A DNA stretch of 64,000 nucleotides. It comes from DASQFY01 sp036397815 (GTDB lineage Bacteria; Chloroflexota; Limnocylindria; QHBO01). Both the position numbers and the translations under genes were made by a program. This document shows, piece by piece, positions 55,386 through 64,000 of this stretch. A model generated the notes under the pieces. The model made no database searches, was not told the DNA's origin, and saw nothing but the letters and a program-made list of their open reading frames with translations. The stretch covers positions 15,975 through 79,974 of the forward strand of contig DASWIE010000030.1 of assembly GCA_036397815.1 (NCBI GenBank), read 5' to 3'. The first letter of the stretch is position 1, and the number at the start of each line of letters is the position of its first letter.

Positions 55386-55703
55386 ATGACCGATACCACG
55401 GGGGGACAGCTCGAGCTGCTGGTGCTCGCCGCGGTGGACGCTGGCGCCTCGCACGGGTACGCCGTGATCGAGGCGCTGCGCGCGCGAAGCGGTGGCGCCT
55501 TCGACCTGCCTGAGGGCACCGTCTATCCGGCATTGCACCGGCTCGAAGCGAAGGACCTGCTGGCCAGCCACTGGGCCGATGGCTCCGGTCGACGACGGCG
55601 CGTGTACCAGCTGACGTCGAGCGGCAGGCGCGCGCTCCGCGAGGGCCGTCGCGACTGGCGGGCCTTTGCGCGTGCCGTCGCGTCGGTGGTCGGCGCGCCA
55701 TGA
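55386..55703 (+). CDS. PadR-family transcriptional regulator
   Basis: 105 residues with the PadR winged helix: LELLVLAAVDAGASHGYAVIE near 9-29, LPEGTVYPALHRLEAKDLLA near 41-60 and GRRRRVYQLTSSGRRAL near 68-84. No Shine-Dalgarno before the ATG, which begins within two bases of the inferred transcript start. It probably represses its own promoter and, by overlap, the next gene. Confidence 0.9.
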   Translation: MTDTTGGQLELLVLAAVDAGASHGYAVIEALRARSGGAFDLPEGTVYPALHRLEAKDLLASHWADGSGRRRRVYQLTSSGRRALREGRRDWRAFARAVASVVGAP

Positions 55704-56362
55704 GCGCCACCACCATCGCGGCCCTGCTGGCCGAGCTGGGGCGCGAGCTTTCGCCAGATCTCCCCGGACGCGCGCGAATCCTGGCCGAGGTCGAGGATCA
55801 CCTCGTTCAGAGCTCCGAGCGACTCACGCGCGACGGGCTGACCCGATCGGCGGCAGAGGCTGAGGCGGTCGCTCGATTCGGCAACCCATCCGACCTCGCT
55901 GCCGTCTTCGCGAACGTCGCAGCCGCTGGTGGCGGACTCGATATGTCGGAGCCGCCGCTGACCGGCTGGCAAAGCCTCGCGTCGCTGGCGGCACTGGCGG
56001 CGGGAGCCGTTGCCGCCGTCGGCCTGGCGACGCTCGCCCTCTGGGCGCTCCTCGATCCGGACCTGACCGAGGGCCGCTTGCCAAGGGCGCTCGCACTGCT
56101 GGCTGCGGCGATCCTGGCGGTGGTCGTCGGCGGGATGCTGATCATGCGGCGACGGCTCGACGTCGGCGGCCGCCTTCAGATCTCAGCACTCGGCTCGCTG
56201 GCCCTCGTCCCGATCGGGGCGGCCGGCGTGCTGGCCACGCTCCAGATCGGCCAGGCGACGAGCGACTACGAGTGGTACGGCGCCGCCATCGGACTGGCCC
56301 TGATCGCCCAGGGTGGGCTGGCGGCCTGGTTGCTGCAGGCCCGGAGGCGCGCGGCGAACTGA
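55700..56362 (+). CDS. PadR-linked membrane protein (permease-prefix/HAAS-like)
   Basis: 220 residues. The N-terminal 75 or so form a helical permease-prefix-like part (ALLAELGRELSPDLPGRARI, AEAEAVARFGNPSDLAAVF), common in proteins paired with PadR regulators. Four hydrophobic segments follow (near 95-118, 132-150, 163-182, 193-212). The partner permease is not in the window. Overlaps padR by 4 bases; the ligand is unknown. Confidence 0.78.
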   Translation: MSATTIAALLAELGRELSPDLPGRARILAEVEDHLVQSSERLTRDGLTRSAAEAEAVARFGNPSDLAAVFANVAAAGGGLDMSEPPLTGWQSLASLAALAAGAVAAVGLATLALWALLDPDLTEGRLPRALALLAAAILAVVVGGMLIMRRRLDVGGRLQISALGSLALVPIGAAGVLATLQIGQATSDYEWYGAAIGLALIAQGGLAAWLLQARRRAAN

Positions 56363-56551
56363 AAGCACCGCGGTGATGATGCGCACCGCCCGGACCTTCG
56401 TACTCCTTCCGAAACCCCGCGCCGGCCGCCCGAGCCGCCGGCGCCCCCCACCGGAGGGAAGAGGCCTATCGGTCAGCCCATTGCTTCGCTGTGCCCTGCG
56501 CGCCAGCCGGCGCGCCATCGGTTCCCATCCTTGCTCTGGAGTCACCTACCC

Positions 56552-57685
56552 ATGCGCACCCTGACATTGCGCGCCATCGCCGCCCCGCTCGTCGCGGTGC
56601 TTGCGCTGGCTGCGCTCGTAATCGGCTCTGCCGCGATTCGCGTCGGCGCTGCCGACCACCTTGACGCGCCGTCGCTCGGCTCGCTCTCGGTCGGCGCGAC
56701 CAAGGGCGACCGCGACATTAATGACGTCTACGTCTTTCCGGCAGCGGGCAACCGCACGGTGCTGGCGATGACCACCAACCCGGCAGTGAACGTCCCGTCG
56801 ATCGACCCGTTCGGCACCTACGGCACCAACGTGCAGTACCGGCTGAACATCGACAACACCGGCGATCTCGTCCAGGACGTGTCGTACGTGACCACCTTTG
56901 GTGACGCCGATGCGGCCGGCACCCAGCACTACGTCGTGAAGCGATACGAGGGCGCTGCGGCCGTCAACGCGTCTGGCGACGGCCAGGCGGTCGCATCCGG
57001 CTTCACGAACGACGCGAAGGGCAAGTCGCAGGGCCGCAACGGCGTGATGGCGTTCGCAGGCCAGCGATCGGATCCGTTCTTCTTCGACCTGATCGCATTC
57101 CGAGACACCCTTGGCTTCAGCTCTGGCGCCGAGCGCTTCTGCGACGGGTCGCCGAGCGACTTCTTCGCCGGCCTCGACACCCTGGCGATCGTACTGGAGG
57201 TGCCGGACGGCGCCCTGGGCACGAACATCGCCGTTTGGGCGGACACGCGCCAGGCGACCGGCTCCGGCTGGGCGATCGTTGACCAGATGGGCCGACCGGC
57301 GATCAACACGGTCTTCAACGGCCTGCCCGCGGTGCCGGCCTCCGGCACCTCGGCGGACAAGGAGTCGTTCAACGTCACCCCGCCCTCGATGCAGGACGAC
57401 AGCGCCCTGTATCGGGACCACGTCAAGGCGGTCCTGGCCGCTCTGGGCGGTTACACCGAGCCGACGCTGAGCGTCCTTGCGGGCGTGCTGATCCCGGACG
57501 CCATCACCTACGACACGAGCTCGATGGGGACGAACATCCTCAACGGCCGCGCGCTGACCGATGACGTGATCGACGCCGAGTTGCAGATCGTGCTGAACAA
57601 TCCCGCGGCTTCCGACTGCGTCGGAGCCCATGGGGACGTCGTCGCCATGCAGGGGATCTTCCCCTACCTGGCCTCACCCCACTGA
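56552..57685 (+). CDS. Secreted DUF4331 protein
   Basis: 377 residues from ATG 56552, preceded by GGAG at 56538-56541; ATG 56552 gives a signal peptide (first 35 residues, with a hydrophobic core AAPLVAVLALAALVIGSAA). The mature part begins ADHLDAPSL and has INDVYVFPA and FFFDLIAFRD, hallmarks of DUF4331. Exported proteins of this family often sit beside TPR and transporter genes as here; their role is not known. A 189-base gap upstream holds no clear promoter. Confidence 0.85.
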   Translation: MRTLTLRAIAAPLVAVLALAALVIGSAAIRVGAADHLDAPSLGSLSVGATKGDRDINDVYVFPAAGNRTVLAMTTNPAVNVPSIDPFGTYGTNVQYRLNIDNTGDLVQDVSYVTTFGDADAAGTQHYVVKRYEGAAAVNASGDGQAVASGFTNDAKGKSQGRNGVMAFAGQRSDPFFFDLIAFRDTLGFSSGAERFCDGSPSDFFAGLDTLAIVLEVPDGALGTNIAVWADTRQATGSGWAIVDQMGRPAINTVFNGLPAVPASGTSADKESFNVTPPSMQDDSALYRDHVKAVLAALGGYTEPTLSVLAGVLIPDAITYDTSSMGTNILNGRALTDDVIDAELQIVLNNPAASDCVGAHGDVVAMQGIFPYLASPH

Positions 57686-57692
57686 CCGATGG

Positions 57693-57720
57693 CGGCGAGG
57701 CGGCTCCGGCCGCCTCGCCG
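57693..57720 (+). terminator. 12-bp perfect hairpin between DUF4331 and TPR genes
   Basis: A 12-base GC stem (57693-57704 with 57709-57720) with loop TCCG begins 7 bases after the stop. No T run follows. It probably reduces readthrough or protects the upstream mRNA, giving less of the TPR and transporter proteins than of the secreted protein. Confidence 0.6.
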
Positions 57721-57745
57721 CTCTCACCACCTCGAACGAGACACC

Positions 57746-59146
57746 ATGATCACAGCGCCTCGGCTCCGACTCGTGCGCCCTCGCCTCACTGGCATCGCGG
57801 TCGCCACTGTGCTGTTGGTGGCCGGCACCTACGCCACCATGTGGGTGACGCCCCCGCCGGGCGAGCCAACGGCGGCCGGCGGCTTAACCGTCCCGGCTCC
57901 CGGCCTGGCGCCGGCCATGGCGCCGGCGGCCGGCGCCAATGACCGGCTGCTGGCCCGGTTCGATCGGGCCATAACGGCGTGGAATACCAACGTCACATCG
58001 AACCCAGGTGACTACGTCTCTTCCACCAACCTCGGCACCGTTTACGTGGGCCGTGCGCGACTGACCGGCGACCTGGCCGACTACCAGCGCGCGCTGACCG
58101 CCGCCGATCAGGCGATCGAGATCAACGCGCCGTACTTGCCCGCTCACGCGTTGCGCGCGGTGGTCCTCTTCGCATTGCATGACTTTCACGGCGCGCTGGC
58201 TGAAGCCCGGGCGACTCGTGACATCGACGCCGGCAATCTGCAGGCCCTTGCCACCATCGGCGACGCGAGTCTGGAGCTCGGCGACGTCGAGGAGGCCCGT
58301 CTCGCGTACGTCGAGCTCGAACGCGTAGCGCCATCCGCCCCCGTCTTCAGCCGGCTCGCCCACCTCGCCTTCATCGACGGCGATCCGGATCACGCCATCG
58401 ACCTCGTCCAACGAGCGGTCAGCAGCGTCGCGCGGGAGCCAGCGTCCGAGACGACCGCCTTCTACTCCTTCCAGCTTGGCGAGCTCCACCGCGCTCGGGG
58501 TGAGGTCGCGATGGCGGCTGCCGCCTATGAGCAGGCGCTCGACGATCTCCCGACCTATGTGCCCGCCATGGCCGGACTCGCACGGATCCGCGAAGCACAG
58601 GGTCGCCGCAACGAGGCAATCGAGCTGCTCGGGGGCGCGACCGCCCGGCTGCCCCAACCGGAGATTGTGGCCGCCTTGGGCGACCTGTATGCGCTGGCGG
58701 GCGACCCGGGAGCCGCCGAGCAGCAGTACGCGCTCGTCGAGCGGATCGGCCTGCTGGCGGCGGCCACTGCCTCGGTCTATGACCGCCAGCTCGTAGTGTT
58801 CGCCGCGGATCATGACCGGGGCCTCGAGGAGGCGGTGGTACAGGCTCGGGCAGCGCTGTCGATCCATCCCGACATTTATGGCCACGATGCCCTGGCCTGG
58901 GTCCTCTTCAAGGCCGGCCGCCTCGGCGAGGCGAGGGCTGAAGCCGAGGCTGCGCTGATTCTCGGCACTCAGGACGCGCGCCTCGCCTACCACGCTGGCA
59001 TGATCGCCGCCGCTCAGGGGAAGAGCGCCGAGGCCAAGCGCCTGCTGACCGCCGCGCTGGCGGGTGCCGCCTACCTACCTCCGCTGCAGGTGCCGGCGCT
59101 CAAGGCTGCGATAGGCAGCCTGCTGGCGCCGGAGGTGCCCCGATGA
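57746..59146 (+). CDS. Membrane-anchored TPR protein
   Basis: 466 residues from ATG 57746. A hydrophobic segment at about 16-34 anchors it; the rest lies outside and consists of TPR repeats (QALATIGDASLELGDVEEAR, FYSFQLGELHRARGEVAMAA, HDALAWVLFKAGRLGEARAE). Such a scaffold suggests a multi-protein complex on the outer face of the membrane with the DUF4331 protein and the transporter. Overlaps the transporter gene by 4 bases. Confidence 0.82.
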   Translation: MITAPRLRLVRPRLTGIAVATVLLVAGTYATMWVTPPPGEPTAAGGLTVPAPGLAPAMAPAAGANDRLLARFDRAITAWNTNVTSNPGDYVSSTNLGTVYVGRARLTGDLADYQRALTAADQAIEINAPYLPAHALRAVVLFALHDFHGALAEARATRDIDAGNLQALATIGDASLELGDVEEARLAYVELERVAPSAPVFSRLAHLAFIDGDPDHAIDLVQRAVSSVAREPASETTAFYSFQLGELHRARGEVAMAAAAYEQALDDLPTYVPAMAGLARIREAQGRRNEAIELLGGATARLPQPEIVAALGDLYALAGDPGAAEQQYALVERIGLLAAATASVYDRQLVVFAADHDRGLEEAVVQARAALSIHPDIYGHDALAWVLFKAGRLGEARAEAEAALILGTQDARLAYHAGMIAAAQGKSAEAKRLLTAALAGAAYLPPLQVPALKAAIGSLLAPEVPR

Positions 59147-60594
59147 TCGCCCGACGCATCGCCGCGGCCCTGATCCTGGGGCCGACTCTTGCCCTGGCCC
59201 TGTCGGCCACGGCGCTCGGCCATCCGCTGGGCAACTACACGGTCAATCGAGCGGTCGCCGTCGGGCTCGGGCCTGAGGCCGTAGCCGTGCGCTATGTCAT
59301 CGACATGGCCGAGATCCCCGCGTTCGCCGCACTGCAGGCGATCGATGTGGACGCCGATGGCACGGCCGACCCGTCCGAGTTGGATGCCTGGGCTGATCGG
59401 ACCTGTGCCGCTGCTCGCGGGCGACTGGAGCTGTCAGTGGACGACGAGGCCCTGACTCTGGTCCTCGGCGCCGACCCGTCCCTCACCTTCCCCGCGGGCG
59501 CGGGCGGCCTCGAGACCCTGCGGCTGGTCTGCCCATTCAACGCGTCCTGGCAGCTTGCGGCGGGTACCCACCACCTCTCGGTCGCCGATCGCACCGATGA
59601 CGGCCACGTTGGTTGGCGCGAACTGACGATCGCGGCCGGCGGATTGTCGCTCCTGGCTTCGGACGTCCCGGCCATCAGCCCCACAAAGGAGCTCACGACC
59701 TACCCCACAGAGTCCTTGGCGGCCCCGATCGACGTCCGCTCAGCGACCGCGAGCTTCCGGCTGGGCGCTGGATCAGCGCAGCCGGCGACTGAAATTGCCC
59801 CGCCCGCCCGGCCGCGCTCGACGAGCAACGATCCCTTTGCTGCACTGATCGCCGGTGAGCTCACACTGCCGGTGGTAATGCTAGCGGTCTTCCTCGCGGC
59901 CGGACTGGGCGCCGTTCACGCGCTGTCGCCCGGGCACGGCAAGACGCTCGTGACCGCCTACTTGATCGGATCGCGGGGCACGCTGCGTCAGGCGGCCGGC
60001 CTGGGTCTCACCGTGGCGCTCACCCACACGTTGGGAGTCTTCGCGCTGGGCAGCATCACCCTGGTGGCGGGGGAGTTCTTCGTACCCGAGCGTTTGATCG
60101 CCTGGCTCTCGGTCGTATCCGGCGGAGTCGTCGCTTTACTCGGCCTTGGCCTGGTTTGGCACGCGCTCCGCCCGTCCACCGAGCGGGCCCACCCGCGTGC
60201 GCACGACCATGAGATCGACCATCACCACCACGTGCATTCACACCCGCAAGTACCAGCCTCAACCGTCTCGGTCCGCGGCCTGGTGGCCCTTGGGCTGGCC
60301 GGAGGGATGGTCCCCAGCGCCTCGGCTCTGATCGTCCTGCTGGCAGCGGTGAGCACTGGCCGGCTGATTTTCGGTATCGGGCTCATTGTCGCCTTTGGCG
60401 TGGGCATGGCCGCCGTGCTTGCCGGCCTGGCAGCCGCCATAACCATGGCCCGCCGGGTCGTAGTCGCCCCGGTCGGCATCGGCTCGTGGCCGCTGGTCAC
60501 GCGCGCAGCCGGATTGCTGCCGATCGCCTCCGGGATCGCCGTGCTGGCCATCGGCGGCGTCGTGACGATCGCGGCGCTGGCTCGCATTGGCTGA
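59143..60594 (+). CDS. NicO-type metal transporter with extracytoplasmic EF-hand-like loop
   Basis: 483 residues. Signal-like N-terminus, then an extracytoplasmic domain of about 210 residues with DVDADGTADPSE at 68-79 (D68, D70, D72, G73, E79), a canonical EF-hand loop. The membrane part starts near 240, with HALSPGHGKT (H259, H265) typical of nickel/cobalt exporters, a His-rich loop near 348-370 and a final group of segments. Metal and direction are not certain. Last gene before tRNA-Asn. Confidence 0.82.
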   Translation: MIARRIAAALILGPTLALALSATALGHPLGNYTVNRAVAVGLGPEAVAVRYVIDMAEIPAFAALQAIDVDADGTADPSELDAWADRTCAAARGRLELSVDDEALTLVLGADPSLTFPAGAGGLETLRLVCPFNASWQLAAGTHHLSVADRTDDGHVGWRELTIAAGGLSLLASDVPAISPTKELTTYPTESLAAPIDVRSATASFRLGAGSAQPATEIAPPARPRSTSNDPFAALIAGELTLPVVMLAVFLAAGLGAVHALSPGHGKTLVTAYLIGSRGTLRQAAGLGLTVALTHTLGVFALGSITLVAGEFFVPERLIAWLSVVSGGVVALLGLGLVWHALRPSTERAHPRAHDHEIDHHHHVHSHPQVPASTVSVRGLVALGLAGGMVPSASALIVLLAAVSTGRLIFGIGLIVAFGVGMAAVLAGLAAAITMARRVVVAPVGIGSWPLVTRAAGLLPIASGIAVLAIGGVVTIAALARIG

Positions 60595-60616
60595 CCATCG
60601 GCCGGGCCATCGATCT

Positions 60617-60646
60617 TTGACCCGTGGCTGGGGCGGGGGCTATCAT
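60617..60646 (+). promoter_or_regulatory. Promoter of tRNA-Asn
   Basis: TTGACC (60617-60622), 18-base spacer, TATCAT (60641-60646). Five of six bases match in each hexamer. Start expected near 60653, about 37 bases before the tRNA. Confidence 0.62.
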
Positions 60647-60656
60647 CCGGGCCGTC

Positions 60657-60677
60657 CCATCGGTCTTGAACCGATGG
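60657..60677 (+). other. Hairpin in the tRNA-Asn 5' leader
   Basis: An 8-bp perfect stem (60657-60664 with 60670-60677) and a 5-base loop CTTGA lie between the inferred start and the tRNA. It is probably part of the precursor that is cut off by RNase P. Confidence 0.5.
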
Positions 60678-60689
60678 TCGAACGCGCGT

Positions 60690-60764
60690 TCCGGCGTAGC
60701 TCAGTGGTAGAGCGGGCGGCTGTTAACCGCTTGGTCGTAGGTTCGAATCCTACCGCCGGAGCCA
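60690..60764 (+). tRNA. tRNA-Asn (GTT)
   Basis: Full cloverleaf: acceptor stem 60690-60696 with 60754-60760, D stem 60699-60702/60710-60713, anticodon stem 60715-60719/60727-60731 with anticodon GTT at 60722-60724, T stem with loop TTCGAAT at 60742-60748, discriminator G, and encoded CCA at 60762-60764. Asn codons are the substrates for the t6A enzymes encoded upstream. Confidence 0.97.
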
Positions 60765-60774
60765 CCTGCTTGCG

Positions 60775-60791
60775 GTGAGAGCTCGTCTCAC
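60775..60791. terminator. Hairpin between convergent tRNA and uvrA-like genes
   Basis: A 6-bp stem (60775-60780 with 60786-60791) lies in the gap between tRNA-Asn and the minus-strand UvrA-like gene. It could serve both directions. No T tract, so the call is weak. Confidence 0.3.
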
Positions 60792-60810
60792 GGTATCCGC
60801 GAGGGGTTGG

Positions 60811-63192
<2,382 letters not shown>

Positions 63193-63222
63193 GCTGGGCG
63201 AGTCCGTTCGCGAGCTCAGTCC

Positions 63223-63693
63223 TCAGCTCACCGCTTTCTTCACCAGCGCGGCGATCCTTGCCTCGTCGGCGGAGGTCAACTCCTTCACGGCGAACGCGAC
63301 TGGCCAGATGGCGCCGTCGTCGAGCTTCGCGTCGGGCTGGAAGCCGAACGTGGCGTACCTGACCTTGAACTTCGAGGCGGCCTGGAAGAAGCAGATGACC
63401 TTGCCGTCCTTGGCGTAGGCAGGCATGCCGTAGTACGTCCTCGGCATGAGGACCGGCGCGCTGCCCATGACGAGCGCGTGGATCCGCGCGGCCATGCCGC
63501 GATCGGGGTCCGGCATCTCGGCGATCTTCGCGAGAACCTCGCGCTCGCCCTCGGCGCGCTCCTGCTCGGGGGTGAGGCGCGCAGCCTTCCTGCGCTCCCG
63601 CGCGCTCTCCTGCATCGCGGCTCGCTCTTCGTCGGTCCAGACGTTGGACGACGTGCGGGCGCTTCTCGTCCGCTTAGTCTTCGTGTCGGGCAT
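63223..63693 (-). CDS. DUF1801/YdhG-like protein
   Basis: 156 residues. A Lys/Arg-rich N-terminal part (about 60 residues) precedes the fold: PRTYYGMPAYAKDGKVICFF and FKVRYATFGFQPDAKLDD, typical of the DUF1801 / iron-chaperone-like family. Its role in cells is not settled. Thirty bases upstream of the UvrA-like start in the same direction. Confidence 0.8.
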   Translation of the reverse strand: MPDTKTKRTRSARTSSNVWTDEERAAMQESARERRKAARLTPEQERAEGEREVLAKIAEMPDPDRGMAARIHALVMGSAPVLMPRTYYGMPAYAKDGKVICFFQAASKFKVRYATFGFQPDAKLDDGAIWPVAFAVKELTSADEARIAALVKKAVS

Positions 63694-63720
63694 GTGATTG
63701 ACTCCTCTTGGCGGGATCGG

Positions 63721-64000
63721 TCAGGCAGTTGCCTCCTGGGCGACCTTTCCCTGCTGCAGGATCCGGATGGGGTTGCCGAAGGGATCGCGCAGGCCCATGT
63801 CGGTGCCATAGAAGTGCTCAGTGGGCTCCTGGGTGAAGTCGGTGACGCCGCGTGCCTGGAGGGTCTCGTACAGGCCCCGGGCGTCGTCCGTGATGAAGAC
63901 GAGCCCGCCCAGGGCGCCCTTGGTGATCAGCTCGCGGAGCTGCGCAGCGGTCGCTTCGTCGTGCAGCGGCGGGCCGGGCTGCTCCAGGGAGACCTCGGTC
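63721..64000 (-). CDS. VOC (glyoxalase/bleomycin-resistance fold) protein, partial
   Basis: The C-terminal 92 residues are visible; the start lies beyond the window. Pattern: GGLVFITDDARGLYETLQAR, then GVTDFTQEPTEHFYGTDMGL and RDPFGNPIRI, the usual VOC ending with GTDMGLRDPFGN. The metal ligands cannot be judged fully. A typical relative has about 120-140 residues, so about a third is missing. It sits in the same direction as the DUF1801 and UvrA-like genes. Confidence 0.85.
   Translation of the reverse strand, partial: TEVSLEQPGPPLHDEATAAQLRELITKGALGGLVFITDDARGLYETLQARGVTDFTQEPTEHFYGTDMGLRDPFGNPIRILQQGKVAQEATA

Overview
The window is a GC-rich bacterial chromosome segment in which third codon positions are nearly always G or C. 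GTG starts are common, a few genes start with TTG, and most neighbouring genes overlap by 1-14 bases. Gene content (a GlmL-like ATPase with DUF6754-type membrane proteins, the CdaA-CdaR-GlmM-GlmS order, zinc-binding forms of S14, S4, L24 and L36, a primary sigma factor with a large non-conserved region) fits a free-living member of the Chloroflexota, perhaps the Limnocylindria side. That placement is inference from families, not from a database search. I saw no insertion sequence, prophage, CRISPR array or replication origin.

Layout. Bases 1-18477 are the end of tuf followed by the S10-spc-alpha ribosomal superoperon (rpsJ to rplQ), with secY, adk, map, infA, rpoA, truA, rplM and rpsI embedded. 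A hairpin at 18485-18512 closes it. Bases 18557-23969 are cdaA-cdaR-glmM-glmS (c-di-AMP synthesis and the route to glucosamine phosphate), followed by acpS, nnrD and alr to 26396. Bases 26442-33055 are a tightly coupled eight-gene run: a degenerate macro domain, a small protein, a DUF6754-like protein, three membrane proteins, a GlmL-type ASKHA ATPase and a barrel-sandwich-like protein. It has no assigned function and is the best candidate here for an undescribed system. Bases 33074-39413 are tsaE-tsaB-rimI-tsaD (t6A tRNA modification), rsmA, ispE, ridA and glmU. A CBS-domain membrane protein, a prenyl synthase facing recO, glyS, a methyltransferase, a TPR protein and a small helix-turn-helix protein follow.

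Bases 46152-46691 encode a protein strongly resembling aminoglycoside 2'-N-acetyltransferases. It is followed by an enlarged pyruvate phosphate dikinase, then on the minus strand an ECF-like sigma factor and its zinc-type anti-sigma factor. The sigma gene has no ATG, GTG or TTG start. dnaG-rpoD, a PadR regulator with a 30-bp palindromic operator across its own -10 element, and a PadR-linked membrane protein come next. A DUF4331 / TPR / NicO-type metal transporter group, tRNA-Asn, and a minus-strand group (UvrA-like ABC protein, DUF1801 protein, VOC-fold fragment) end the window.

How the genes work together. The first 18 kb supply translation and protein export. cdaA/cdaR sit in the same operon as glmM/glmS, and glmU lies 14 kb away, so the window carries the whole set from fructose-6-phosphate to UDP-GlcNAc next to c-di-AMP signalling. 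tsaB, tsaD and tsaE form a complete TsaBDE set for t6A (the Sua5/TsaC partner is not in the window). dnaG-rpoD keeps the classical macromolecular-synthesis order. Promoter and hairpin calls rest on reading motifs by eye and are less certain than the genes.
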